From NCBI GenBank assembly GCA_026413225.1, contig CM048553.1, positions 41,828,001 to 41,892,000 on the forward strand: a DNA stretch of 64,000 bases. The letters run 5' to 3'. Shown here in pieces: positions 33,761-47,300 of this stretch. A program made the translations under genes and the position numbers. How positions within the stretch are numbered: the stretch's first letter is position 1; each line of letters begins with the position of its first letter. The notes under the pieces were generated by a model. That model was given only the letters and a program-made list of their open reading frames with translations, was not told the origin of the DNA and did not search any database. The DNA comes from Otis tarda. Its lineage: Eukaryota; Chordata; Aves; Otidiformes; Otididae.

Positions 33761-34660
33761 AAACATGCTACCAAGGCAGAGGTTTAGGAGTTTTTTTGTA
33801 AATTGAAGTCCATTTATCTTTTTTAATTGCTTGCTTGTCTTTACCCTCATCTCGAGCTTTATATCTCCTTTCTTTTCCTTTGTTTTTCTTTATTTTATTC
33901 ATTCTTTATGTTACGATAGACGGCCAAAGAAACTCGTTTTTCCCACCGCTAAGCACAAGGATCTCGCTTCAGATTTTATGGCATTCAGGGGATCAATGAG
34001 TCAAAATGCTATTTTGATCTGCAGTACAGCAAACATTTCTCGTATAAATTCCCAGAGATGACCCTGACTTCTCCAACTGTTTTACCCCTTCTTAATAGAG
34101 TCTTTAAAGGTACTGATGCTGTGCTAGCGTCATATTGGAAAATTTAAGGCCAAATTCCTGGCTCAGGTGATTTTAAGCCACTGGTTATTTCCTGCTGCTA
34201 ACAGGGCTAAATTTCACTTTTGTTTCTTTCAAGAGGACCTTCGTATTTGGCGAGGGAGTGACATGGCAGTGGGAAGCTGCTATGTATCTACTGGCTTCAG
34301 CAAGACTGCGTGAGGGATGTGCTCATCTTGCTGTGTTGCTGTGGCATTTCAGCTCACACGGGCCAGTCCACATTATATCTAATGTTTGCTTCCGGGAGGG
34401 AAGGCTCCTTCACAGAGGGGCTCTTTCTTTTGCATTTTATCCTGAAACCATGCAAGCCGGTATCGCCTGTGTCTGTAGTCTCTCAAATGAGCATGGGAGT
34501 GTGTTCTTTATCATCATGGCTTCAGTGTGGTATAGCTCTGACTCAGGAAAGCAATCGAGCCCTTCCTTATTTAAAAAGGGGCAGAGGAAATCTGTGTGAT
34601 AAACGTATTTACTTTTCCACAGATTTGTTTGCCAGCCAGGCTGGCAGGAAGTGGCTGTTG
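33761..34660. other. Non-coding stretch, no gene seen
   Basis: The stretch has a T-rich start (33,790-33,910). A short piece GGCCAAATTCCTGGCTCAGG at 34,141-34,160 faintly resembles the start of an old LINE tail. A plus-strand open frame from 34310 runs into the GC-rich islet. Nothing here is convincing as a gene. Confidence 0.5.
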
Positions 34661-34680
34661 GAATCCAATCGCTGGCCGTT

Positions 34681-34920
34681 TCGCTGGGGAGGGCCTCAGG
34701 GCCGGGAGCACAGGCGGGAGGCATCCTCTGGGAGAGCCTCCTCGCCGGCCGCCTCACCCCACCTCCCTGCGCCGGCTGGCATGACTGTGGCGAGAGTCCC
34801 CGTGGGGGCCTGCCGGGGAAGGGAGGGCTGGCCCGTTGGCCATGGGTGACTCACTCCAGCGGAGCAGCCTCCCTGCGCAGGGAAGGGGCAGCACCCAAGT
34901 GTCCTGGGAGTAGGCAGGGC
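34681..34920. promoter_or_regulatory. GC-rich islet with two G-quadruplex motifs
   Basis: By direct count 175 of 240 bases are G or C (73%), with 14 CpG dinucleotides, in a window that is otherwise mostly near or below 45% GC. Two canonical G-quadruplex motifs lie on the plus strand: 34686-34706 (four G runs, loops of 1, 5 and 2) and 34804-34827 (four G runs, loops of 6, 2 and 1). The CpG density is below the usual CpG-island ratio. A small promoter, an enhancer or the GC-rich remnant of a mobile element are all possible. Open frames up to 195 codons here have no ATG and follow from the base composition. Confidence 0.4.
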
Positions 34921-37102
34921 TGTTCAGGCCTCACAGCTTCCAGGCCTGGCTTTCGAGAGAACTTAAGAGCTTCTGTCTGTGTTTTAAAGTATACAGCATC
35001 TTACACATGGACAAGATCTGTACTTGCCATTAGTGAGCTCCCTCTCTCACTAAGCACCTTGATATGTTTTTATGCAGTTGAAACTTGGAACTTTTTCCTG
35101 GTACCCCTATGCCATACTGTCTCAGGGACAGTATGGCTGCCTTTGTACACCTTGCAATGGGCACGCTCCTCCCCAGTTTGCAATCAGCATTATGCTGGAG
35201 ACCCATGGCAGCAGTGGAACGGTGCCTGTGTGGTATGAGGAGCAGCTTGTGGGGCATGAAGCTGGCCCTCACTGGGCGGCACGCTCTCATCTAGCATGCC
35301 ATGGTGGCCACCAAGCAGTTGAGCCATCCCGGCCCCAGCCAGCGTGAGCAGCCCTCACCCCCGAGTACAACACTCACTTTGTCTGCCTTCTGTCAAAGCG
35401 TGTCATATGACCTGGTTTTGTCGCTGTTGTTTTCATCTCCCCCTTCCATTTGTTCTCTTAGGGAGGACTGAGAAGGAGGGAGAGCACCGCTTGATCAGTT
35501 TGCACTCTGTGAATGTGCCCAGTAACAGAGCAAGGTTTTTCTTGGCAGGACTCTTCAGTGGCTGCCATAACTCCCGAGCGATCAGAGGTTCTTGCTGTGC
35601 ACTGCTCTCCATTTTGATACTGTACTTCAGAAAAAAGATTCCCCCTTGGAGATGTCAGATCCAGGTTACTCGGCGCCGTGGCTCGCTGACGAAGGGGCAG
35701 AGTGCAGCGCAGGTCATGAAGTGAGCAGTAATTCAGGAACATCTACAGCTTGCCTTTGAGCTCTGTCCTGCTTCAGACAGAAATTTACAGTGCCTTGGTT
35801 AGATGCACACCTCTTGTATCTCCTTTCTGTTCCCATATCGCACGTGTGGGTGAATGTGAGAGAGTGGTAGGGAGCAATGCAAGGCCAAAGCAGGCTGGGA
35901 CAGCCTCTCTCTTTCTCAGCTGCTTGTTGCAGAGCTCTGCTGGACACCCGGGGTGTGAGGTTATTGCAGGGGTTTGAATTCTTCTCATGATATATACAGA
36001 TTTTTTCAGTGCTTGTTTATCAGAAAGTTATTTGTTCAACAATGGAAGTTGTACAAAATATTTACTTTCTCTTCCAAAACACGCAGGACTGGGTTCATTG
36101 TTTTCTTCTTGGTGGCACCGCAGTGGCTCTTCTTGGTCAGAGACTCCAGAACAAAAACAAACAGGTCGTGTGGAGCATTGCTTGTCTGATAGGAATTAGA
36201 AAGAGCATTTAAACCAGAGCTAAGGTGTCTTGCATTCGGCATGCCCTTCACCACTACCGCTCTTGTGATATAAAAAAATATGTACACATCATTGGAAAAG
36301 CAAGCTTCTGCCTTACCTTGGTTCAGATGCCCTTATTTACCTGAATATACATCATGGTTTTGAGCAAAAGCAAAATTTCATTTTGAATTTGTCATGAATA
36401 ATCTGGACATCTGCTCTTGCTTATATGAAATCTCATGAAAGGTGCTAGGATGGCAGCTGGAGTCTGTGTAGGTGCGGGGCAGGCAGCAGCAGTGTGCCTT
36501 GGGCAGCATTGGTTCACCTGTCAGCCTCCAGCCGAACCTGTGGGATTACTTTTAGGAACTACTCAAGGAGCTACACTCAATGTCCAGCCTTAATATTTGG
36601 CCTCCATGGAGGGGGGAAGACACTAAGGAAGTAAAGAAAATGATGTAAATGCGCCTCTAGTTAAAGCTCTTACAACAGAATAATTGGAATATCCAGCATA
36701 TATATCTGCAGAGGAAGCAAATATGCCCTTTAGGAAATTAATTAAGAAATGTAAGTTAATAGTAATTATTTTGGAAACATCACAGAGAAATTTGGGATAA
36801 TAGAGAATTAATAGTATTAGGTAAGAGTAGCTACTCTGGTGGCAGTGAGCATTTAGTTCTTAAGTGTAATTTCTGTGGCTGGGAAGAAAAAATACAGGCA
36901 ATAAAACCAGAAAATTTCCCAGGCATAACAGAATTTATGCAGGAAGCAACATGGTTTTGTAAATACAATGCAGCATGGGTGAAATTTGGGCATGATGTAC
37001 ATCAGTTCTTTATGCAGATGATGCCTGATGGCCTTCAGTGCCCTTTCTCTTCTGTGCCGGGCTGTGGGCAGGCATCCTCAGGAATCCCAGTGATCTGCCT
37101 CC

Positions 37103-37106
<4 letters not shown>
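34921..37106. other. Non-coding stretch, no gene seen
   Basis: A perfect 11-bp hairpin lies at 35111-35137. The interval 35,130-35,350 is GC-richer with overlapping frames on both strands. The interval 36,600-36,930 is AT-rich. I recognise no gene or repeat family. Confidence 0.55.
35111..35137. repeat. Perfect 11-bp inverted repeat with 5-nt loop
   Basis: GCCATACTGTC and GACAGTATGGC are exact complements, separated by TCAGG. The stem does not extend further in register, so it is shorter than a microRNA precursor. Confidence 0.9.
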
Positions 37107-37140
<34 letters not shown>

Positions 37141-37150
37141 TAAAAAAAAA
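37107..37150. repeat. A27 homopolymer and A-rich tail
   Basis: Twenty-seven uninterrupted A, then TTAATAAT and nine more A. It is the longest homopolymer in the window. It could be the tail of a retroposed sequence lying upstream, but the 170 bases before it match nothing I know. Confidence 0.95.
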
Positions 37151-40100
37151 TCACTTACGTTAGCATGTGGTTCGTTTTAATACTTGGCAGAGCACTAATT
37201 CCGAAAAATGCTAAACCGTATTCACGAAAATTTCAGATTGCTTCTTGATCTGGTGCCAAAAACTTGCCAGTGGCCTTTAAGACTGTGGGGAGACATTGTG
37301 TCTGGAGGATGCAAGCAGGCTTCCCCCTTCATTGTTGGTAAGCCTGAAGCTGAAATAGCACCAGAAAGGTCTGAACATGTTCTGGAAAACTTACCAAAAA
37401 GGTTTAAAATAGTTGGAGGGATTCTGAAGAGCATTCAAGGGATCCAAACAGGTTAACCAGACAGCTAGCAAGGGAAAAAGCTATTTAAAAACATAAATAG
37501 GATGTAAACACCAGGAAATTTTCACATGATGGGAAGATAATATAACCAGTAATAATGGAATAATAATAATTTAATAGACAGTGGTTTATAAGCATAACAT
37601 CCCCTCCCTTATAGCTGGAGCATATTAAAGTATTTGAAGTATAGAGAGGAGGTTCCATTTTCCGCCGTTGCTTGTTTATTCCAGGACAGTTATCATCTTC
37701 CCTAAATTTTATTTAAAGTTCACAGCAGTCTATGCAGCTAGTGCAGTTTTAGGTTAAGCATATTTTATCCATAATTGCTATATTTGGTTCTCAAGTTATT
37801 ATTGCAGTTCCTTGGGGTACATTTAAATCCACCTTATTGTAATAGATTATGGAATATAGTGGCTAATGTGTCTAATGTAAAATAAATGACTATAATGATT
37901 TATGATCCAGCACTTCAGTTTTATTGAACATAAGGATCATTGTACTAAAATGGATGGTGTATTGCTGGTTTAGCATAAAATACTGAATAACATATTCGAG
38001 GAAATGAATGGATTGGCCAGTTCATAATATTCTGCCCCTTCAGCTGAGAGGTCTTTAATAAGCAAGAGTGTCATTACACTTGAAAATGTATGTGTGGGTA
38101 ATCCATTATCTAGAACAATGACAGTGATCGGGTGAAGCTCTTATTAAAGAAGGGCCCTCATTGCAGGGAAATACAGAGCACTTCCCTGCCTGTGCGAGGC
38201 TGTGTGTGTGTCTATGTGTTTCTGGTTTTGTTACAGCAGCTGAAGCAGTGTTTAGTGTCGTTGAATTTAAAAGTATCCGTGTATTTGAAGATTATTTTGA
38301 GGTGGGGGTTATAGGGTGCTTTTAAAAGTGGAAAGCAGCGTCAGTAGGCTGTGGTTTGCATAGACTCACACTGCGGTGCGTCTTTGCTGGTCCTTATTAC
38401 TGCATGTACCTGTACGATACATTTTTCAGCTCTTCATTTTTATCCCATTTGAAGGCCAATATAAATTACACCTTTGCATGCACCTTGCTTCTGTTTACGT
38501 CCAGGTTTAGTGGTGTTATCTCCTACTAAATGTCAAGAAGATTGATGAACGTCATAAGGAGCGATACCGCTGGGAGTATTACTGTGAGTGGGTGTTTGGC
38601 TTGCTTCAGTGTCACCAGCAACGCTCGCTTTTGGACAGTCACAGCCAGCAGTGTCCTGTCTTAAACCCTTGACTTCCTGGGGTTTAGCCTCAACTCTTTA
38701 ACTATTTGACCTCAAAAAGGAAGACGCTTTTATTAGTCAAGAGGGGAAATTAAAAGGAGTCATAACGTGGACAGAATACTTGAAATTTTATCTGATTAAA
38801 GCACATCTCTAAAAAGAAGGAAACGAAACTAAAAATATGAGAAAAATGAAATACTCAGAACAGAGATGCTATTTTAAAATACATATTCAAAGGAAATTGG
38901 TAAAGGAACACAGATGATTGTATATCTAAGTCTTTTTGCAGGGATGACAACACATTCTCCTACAATCAAAATAGGACAACAGTCTTATAAAAGACTAGCT
39001 TCCAGCAGTTTGCTTATAATAATTTGTAGGAAAAAAAATCACATTTTGTTACATATTGGAGAGAGGAAAAAAAAATAATACATTTTGGGGATGTTATCCT
39101 GGAATAAGTCTGCGTCCGCTTTTTTAATAGTGCTTGGATAAAGCTGAAATGCAGAAACTACTAAAAAGGCACGTTTGTATTCATTATATCCATGGTAAAA
39201 GTGAATGAAGAACTGTTCTTGATATATTTACAGCTTAAAGTTTTAAAATAAATGTGATTGAAGTACAATAGTTCTGTTACAGCACTTGCAGACAAATCGT
39301 CTCCCCATTTAAACATGATCTCACCAGCAGTTTGAGTGGGAAGGAGTTTGATGCTTATTGCCATCTATTGCTAGCTTATCCTGTCAGTGAGCACATCCTT
39401 TGGCAGACGTGCAGGGAGACTTTTAGAGCAAGTTAAAATTGCTTTGGCCAAACCTGAAACACCTACAGTTGCAAAAACATGTATTCAAAATTTTTATGTA
39501 TCCAAAAACGTCCAGGCTGGCTTTGGCATGTAATTGGATACTGTTTTATAGCCGAGCCATTTCAAGTTCCTCATTTCTTACACCTCAGTCAGTTTTATAA
39601 GTAGATCGGTCATACCAGCACACTCAGAAAATCCTAAACCAGTTGCAGTTGTGCTTCTGATGGAAGCACAAATTGTATTGATAGCTGCGGTGGGCTGCTC
39701 TCCTGCTTTGGTGCAGGAGGGTTTGAAAGGCCCATCTCTCTCTGTCTTTTGGGCAACTGTCTTATGCTTACAGTTTTGGTGGTAACAAAGTTAGAAGTGA
39801 TGCTGCTTTTACTGAAACTGACTTCTCATTGACTCCGAGCTTAAGTGGTAACATGTGGGATTCTGTTTTGGTGGCCTAGGCAGGCTTGAGTAGAGGTACC
39901 TGACAACTCTTAAGACTAAGTGTATTGGACCAGCATCCCGCTGCCCGCTCACACGTAGTTGCGTTGTAACTCAGTGATGTGACGAGGCACCCCGCTCGCT
40001 GGCCTCGCAGTCTGTTACTGCTGCTGTTACTGCACGGTGGCATCCACAACACTGTGACTGAGCCCACATCAGCTGGATGCAGGACACTGCCCAGAGCTGC

Positions 40101-41302
40101 TGCCATGCTGGCTGTACCCCTGCTTGTTCCTGGGGATGGTGAGCATGAGCAAGGTGGTGGTGCTGGGATGTGGCTGACTGCAGGGAACATGGAGCCCAGC
40201 TGCAAGCTCCGATTCATCCTCTTTTTCCGTTGTGTTTGAGCACAGGCCCATCCCATGGCAAGAGTGCAGATGGGCTTTATTGCGTACCCACGCAGGCAAC
40301 CCCATGGCACCCTGCCCATTGCCAGGACCCATCGTGGAGAGGAATAGCTCAGGCTCTGAAGCCGAGTTGTGACTCTCCCCATTCCTGAAAGCCCTTTGAA
40401 TCTTTCCTCTGCCTTGGACATCTGGTTTTCACATCACGATTACTTCAGCCCATAAGCTTCCACAAGAATTTTAAATAAAATATCACTACTAACCAGCTCC
40501 GCGGGGGAAAGCAGTGGCCTTGCTCACAAATGGGCACATTGTTGAAGCCAGAGAAAAAGGAGTTTCTTTCATTCGCAGTGGGTTACATCACTGAGTGCCA
40601 GCCAAACGACGGAGAATAGCGAGAGCTGTTATAGGAACAAGTTTATGTGCTGCAAATGCAGGAAACGTCATTGCTAATGGTGCACATCTGATGTATACTC
40701 AGGCCCTGGCCATAGCATTTCAGGAGCAGGAGATGGGCCAAGTGATGTCCTGGGAGCTGTGGGCATCACGCTGCAGGAAGGTGGGGGATGGACCTCAGGC
40801 ACGGCATGCAGGTCTTGGTGAGTTGAAAACAGCTTTCCCCCCACCTCTGCAAAAGCATATGTGATCGTCTGTATTTACCTCACACAGTTTTAGACATCTC
40901 TAAAAGTTATGCACTGACTTGTTACTGTGAGCCCCCTTTACAGGCAGTGAACAAGCACTTCAGGGGTGCTTGACCTGATCCACCTTGGGTGCCTGTCGAG
41001 GCAAGATGATACTGAAGTACCCTTCCAAATACCTACTTGATCTCAAAAGAGCTTTGATGGACTAGCTCAGAACTAGACAACTACCTTCTAGATGCTCGGG
41101 TTAGGCCACGTAATTTCTCTCCTTTTAGCTCTCTTTGTGCTTATCTGTGTGTATCTTACAGATCTTGGTAAATGCACACAGAATAAATTTAAAAGGTCTG
41201 TAACTGCCTCTACACATATCTGTGATTTTAAAACTGTAATGAGATCCTGCCATAGGAAACCTGTGTTAAATCCCTGCTTAGTGAAATCGGTGGCAGCCTA
41301 AG
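37151..41302. other. Non-coding stretch, no gene seen
   Basis: The interval 37,540-38,120 is AT-rich with an enhancer-like texture but has no decisive feature. The interval 39,960-40,360 is GC-richer, with overlapping frames up to 181 codons on the minus strand (39876-40421) and no domain. A 3' splice-like site ends at 40578 and TTG|GTGAGTTG lies at 40817/40818, but every frame between them contains a stop. Confidence 0.55.
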
Positions 41303-41336
41303 CATATATATATATCTCTAGAAACATATATATATA
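41303..41336. repeat. Interrupted (AT)n microsatellite
   Basis: Two AT runs are separated by CTCTAGAAAC, followed by a related CTATCTATA stretch to about 41,354. It is ordinary simple sequence. Confidence 0.85.
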
Positions 41337-44300
41337 AGTGCATATCTATCTATAAAAAATATCATGGCTTTACATCTTTGAAACAAAATTTGCCTGTTGG
41401 CTTGATTTGTTGAATGCTTTCTACACCTGCTTTTCTGGATGAGTATAATGAAAAAATATACATAAGAAATACAGTAGTCATTTTCTTCTCTGTTGCAAGA
41501 GAACTTTTAGGGCCTCAGGATTTGTCAAAGAATGAGGAATTTCCTCCAGTATCTGAGAGTGGATACAGTACTTAGACTTAGAATTCCCCATAACAGAAAG
41601 ACTTTTACACCGTGTGGAATCGGCATAAAATAATGAAAATGAATGTAGTGTCTTAGAGTTGCCATTAAATATTAAGATTTTAAAAAAAAAAAGATTGTGG
41701 AACCTTGTGAAACAGTGGTGTGTACAGCCAGGCTTTTTGAAATTGAGCAAGATTTATCCACAGGTTTCCATGGTGTTTTTTAGAAACTTTCTGTTAGAAA
41801 ACATGCATTTGACTGCCCGCGATGATATAGATGATATAGAATATTTCAGGCAAATGCTCAGTTTTTCTTAACATACTTACATGGTTTATGTGTGTGTGCA
41901 AGATATGTGTAAGTTGTACCCTGGTGCTGCCTGTGTTATGGATGATGAGCAGCGTGATTGCCTCGGACACCCTGTGGTTTTGTCTTTTCTGTTTGGTGCT
42001 GCAGGTGCATGGGCAGCCTCCCACAGATCACTCCCATGCACCTCTTCTGCCACAGCCTGCCCCAGCCTCCCCTCTCCCCCACCACTGGCCACATGCCACT
42101 GAAAATTACCTAATTTCTATGGAAAGGAATAACCCTTGTCCCGGTAGCGCTCCTGCTCCAGCATCCGTTTAGCTGCAGAGGGACAGGCTGGCAAGGAGAC
42201 GCACGGCTGCGTTGCTGACCTGAGCTCAGCTTGCCAAAGTCAGACCCCTCCTTGCTTTCTGCTACCGGTAGTGGCGCTTGCTGATACTGTAATTATTTAA
42301 GTGACAACTTTGCAACATCAACAAGATTTTGTAAATTACAGCAATTTCCCAAATCCTCCCACTTGGTGTTTGCTAGGCCTTTTTTCCTTTGCATTTGCAG
42401 AAGTTTCCTCTCAAACCAGTGCATTTCACACCATGTCCAGACAAGGCAAGTAAAACCAGTGTAACATTACATACTTAGAAATACTTAAACCTTAAAAACT
42501 TAAAAATACTTTAAAAATCCCTTGTAGGTTCACAAGGTAAATGAGAGCTTCATTGTTCCATATTACTTTTCTTTTCTCTGTGGCCTTATTTGAGGCTGGT
42601 GGGATGTTCACCATGGTTTACAAATGCAAAACCTGGCTGAGTCTTTTCCAGACTGCAGAGCCTGGTGTGTGGATGGAGTTAAATAGTTTCACGTTCCTGA
42701 AGAGAACAGGAATGTTTTCACAGTGGAATCTGCTCTGTGAGCATTACAGGAGTTTATTTTTTCAGGATGAACTCCTTGGACAGTTTTTTTTTGTTTGTTT
42801 GTTTGCTTGTTTTTTGAAGAGGAGATGATATGGCATGAAAATTTCTACTGTAGTAACTAATGCTGCTGTTATTAAAGCTTGATTGGGAAAATTCAGGTTA
42901 AAAAGTCCATCAGCTACTGAGGAGGGACAGTAAAAAACATCTTACGCTATTTTCTCCTTCTAATTTCTTTGCCTAGGGTTGGCTATGGTAACCCCACGCA
43001 GTTGTGCCACGTGCCAGTTGCTGTCGGGCATGTACTGTAGGTATTTCCTGGTGAATGCGGAGCAGAGGAGCAGGGAGCGATGCTACTGCGTGGGGTGAGA
43101 GGCAGCGGCGGCACAGCAGTTCAGGCCGACCAGGGAGTGGGCTGCTTTTCCTTTCAGGTGCTGCACAGGCACATTTTACCTTGTGTGCTGCAGCCTGGTA
43201 GTTGAGATAGAATAATTACAGCCTCAGTTGATAGTTTTTCCCTGTATTAGTGTTGCTTCTGGGTTCTCATGAAAGCGTATGTGTTCTGGGGACAAAACCT
43301 ATTGAGACCACCTGCTGAAGAGGAGCCCAGGGCACGTCTCTGACCAAACGCTGCTGTTATTGGGGCTCTGCCAGTGAAGAGACTCCGTATTACTGAGGTT
43401 CCTGAAATGCTTTTTCCAAACAAGATTTGTTTGGGATTTAAAAATAGGACAAAAAGCACTACATGAAGCTAAATATTAATTTTGTTGCTTTTCTGGCAAC
43501 AAGGCCAAGGAAATGGAGCGAGTTGTACTATTCCATCATGCAACATTAGCTGCGTGTCACATGGCTGTACGTGGAGGGGATTTTTATTATCTTTTCATTT
43601 GGGCTATATGGGTAGGATTGAGTTTTGCCCTCAGATGAGTTCTTCAGGCTCCCAGTGGGTCCCATCAGGAGCTTTGTGTGCTCACCCATGGGCAGAAATC
43701 ACTTACAGCTCTTGAGCTTCCACGTGTGAACACGCTCCTGTGAGATGCCCCCATTGCTGTGCATCACTTGAGCTGCAGGGACTGGCCTTATCTCACAGCA
43801 CCTTTCACAGTCATTATGTCAGAGAAGTTATCAGCCTCATCTCTGCCACCAGGTACACATAGATGCCAAAGAGCAACCTTTTGTCCCAGGTAAATGGTTC
43901 ATGTAGTCGTGTTGAGGTACCATTTGGGTGGACACATGCACAGAGATTAATCTGATGCATGCCACTGATGTCAGGGGGATGTGTGGTCCCTCGGAAAGAC
44001 CTCAAGTCCCTTGGTGAAAAAAACTGGAAATATGTTAGCGGCACCAGCTCCAGTTCAGGTGTCTTGGATCACCCCAAGAGGACTTTCTCCTTTTGGACAG
44101 GATTGCCAGACAACTGGGAGATGAGAAGGGTGGGACAGGATAGAGAAACAGCAGCAATACGTCTGAGCCAGGTACTGCTCTGAACTTGTGTGTAAGAAAT
44201 GCTGTGCTCTCCTCTGCCAGGGATGCACAAAGATAACAACGGCTCTGGGTCTCAGAGCCAAATTCCAAGCTCATCTAGGCAATACAGCCGCTTTGTAGAT

Positions 44301-47300
44301 GTTTCATCTCCTTTTCTGCTTGGGAAGAAGTATAGGAGAGTTGCCTTGACCTTCTCCTGAAAGAAGTAAAATCTTTGAAGGACAAAAGCTTAAATAAACT
44401 TGAAAAGGAATGCAGGAAGTATTTCTTTAGGGATTTGTGTATCACATGTGGCGTTATCCTGCGTATTTCAATGCTGTGCTGCAGCTAAGGACTTTCTATG
44501 CTGTCTCTTTAACCAAACCAATATACTGCTTACACTGACAGAAAAACTGAATTATATTCTGTATGATCATTTCATTTAATATGCATTCCAAGGCAATGGC
44601 AGAAAAAGTGGAGTTCAAGCTAAACCCTCTGTCTTTTTTCAGTTTTGTACATCTGAGTGGTGACACGAACTATTCTAGATGCACAAAAATAAAATCAATG
44701 AATTGCACAGGATGTGTGAGACAAACTTTGATGTACAGAGACAACATAATATGAACATTTGATTTTGCTGTACTATACAGTAAAACACACTGTCTTAATC
44801 GGAAAACTTAATCAAAAAACTTGTGGTGAATATTGACTCCTATTCCAAAATAGCAAATGCTTTACATTTCACCACAGAAGCAATTTTTTTTATATATATA
44901 CTGCATCTTCCCTGGGTTAGGTTATTTTAACTGTGTAACTTGGTAGGAGGCGATTTTGTAAATGCAGTACCTAGAGGTAGCGATTTTTTTTTTAAAAAAC
45001 CAAAAGTTAGAATTTATGAGTGCTCAGCACTTTCCACACATTAAAACTGGAACAATTGAAATTTTTTGCAGCACAGGACTAGAAGTGTGTGGTGCAGCAG
45101 GAGAACGTGCATCAGCTCGAAGCAGCCGTGGAGAGGGAAGACTGAAAGAGCCCGGCGTGTTTAGTCTAGCAAAGCGCAGGCTTGAGCAGCGATACGGTGT
45201 GCGCTAAGCACACCACAGGGGAAAGCTGCTGGAGGCGAAAGGAATTAGTTAAACCTGGAGGACAGTGTTTGCACAAGAGCAACTGGGAATGCACAGGTCA
45301 GAAAATGAATGCAGTTGTAGAGGAAAGGGAGGCTTTCCTGACCAGCGTGGGAGGAAGCTTCCAGAGAAGCCTCCCAAAATGAGCTGCTGGGACATAAGGT
45401 GTTGTCCCTTATGTTTTCTGAATGGACTTTAATAACTTGATTTTCTCACAAAGATGCTGATTGGAGTCCATAATTTGGCACATCCTCTGGCCTGCAAATC
45501 CATGAGTCCTTTGCAGATTCACTGGATTATGGCGCACACAAAGGTGTAGGTTATCTTCTCTTAAGACTTAAGTTCTTAAGTTCAGGCAAAGGAGGCAAGT
45601 CATTGATATGTGCTATTTTTGAGGAACATGCTAGTCTTTCTTGCATAAGTAGTTTTAGCCTTTTAGGAGGAGGAGGTACAGATGGAGGGTGGAGATGCCT
45701 TCTGCTCATTGCCAGTAACAAAGCAGCATAGGTGGGGGCATTTGCGTATTGTGCGCATGTTTGCGTGCCAGCGACAGACATTTCCTATTGCTACCACATT
45801 TCTGCTGAGAGATTGCGCCTCTTCATGGCTTTGGACTGGTTTGTTCTCTGGTGGGTTACACGCAGTGCAGAAATGCTCATAAAGGTATGAGTGGTATATA
45901 TAAAGGTATATCATAAGAGTGAATGATGCTCCTAATCATTTGTGTGGCACAAGCGCCATTCATGAGGGTGCGACTGGCCCATTGCAGCATGCCTGTGTTT
46001 CCCAGTGATGTGTGGGCACATCCAGGTGTACTCGTTAGTATCCTTCTCTTCACGTCTCCATGTGATTTTTCTGAACTGAACTAAACTGAATGGCCTGAAT
46101 TATGGTAGTCATTACCTAAAGGTTTATGTTAGTACTGTGATGATGGAAGTATTTGGTTTTTTTCCCCTCTGTACCACAGGCTGTTCAGGGAGAGAGAAAA
46201 AGACCACTCAAGCCTTATTAAATCACTCATGGACCTGGTGTTAGCATGTCTCGCCAAGAGCCCCCCTGTGTATCGCAGCGTTCCCGGGGCCATAGGTAGG
46301 AGAAAGCACCATAAAGTACTATTCAAATAGTCTGACTCAAACTGCAAATGCAGGAACGCATGGAAAAAGAAAGAAGCATTTTGACAGATGTTGCAGCACC
46401 AGAGGTTCTAAGTTCATAGGTATAAAAATCTCACTTTTTATTTTTTAAAGTATGCTCAATAGTATTGGTTATGGAACCAGGCCACTCATGCAAATAGAAA
46501 TATGGTCTTTGTTTTTACTAAAGAAGCTACCAAGGGTCCTTCTGTGTTGTGTTGTGGTGTAATGTTCAGGCTGCGCAGCAAATCTCACTTTTGGTGCATG
46601 TTTCTGTCAGAAAGAATGAAGAAATGTCTTCATTCCCTTGACCAGACGTGTAACACTGAGTTTTTAGAAGGAACTGGAGCTACTTCTTTCAGTCATAGAG
46701 TGAACATGTAGAGATGGGCTACAGAGAGCAGAGGCAGAAAGGAAGGAGGTCTGAAATCCTGCAAAACGAAGTGGGTACAATGTGCCAGGTATCCCTGTGT
46801 TTGCTGTCCCATATTCTATTGTGTGGGCTGCATTTACCACGTATGTTATGAGAACATGGGTATTAGGGGACATTGTGATGTATTGATTTCTATTGTATAT
46901 GCCACAAATACTGGATAAAAAATGTAGACCGTGGCATTTCTACCCAAACGTTTCATACATTCCAGGTGTTTGTATAATTTCCTAAAAGGCAGGGGTAATA
47001 AATAGCTTCTTAAATGCACAATAACACTGAGGCAATCTGAATTACATGAAAACAATAAACAAAGATGTGTAGAGGTAAAACACTAGCTGTATTTGTTTTC
47101 AGCCATATCTGTGGAGAGTGTATGGCAATTTTCAAAGCAGGCAGACAGCTACCAACATTTTTCTTCCAAAGGGCAGAATTTGACTTTTACCCTTTATGAG
47201 GGCATTGAGTCGCCTGTCTGAGGAATCTTCATGTTGCCTGTGATCAGAAGGGGCACTGTGCAGACTAATGTTGATGTCATTTCTCGGCTGAAGCTTGTTC

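Noticed and set aside
34651-35238. 195-codon plus-strand frame
   Set aside because: It opens at GTG, contains no ATG at all, and sits in the 73% GC islet where stops are rare by composition.
40579-40817. Possible exon between a TTCGCAG and a TTG|GTGAGT
   Set aside because: All three frames have a stop, and the 5' site has a poor exonic side. Treated as a pseudo-exon.
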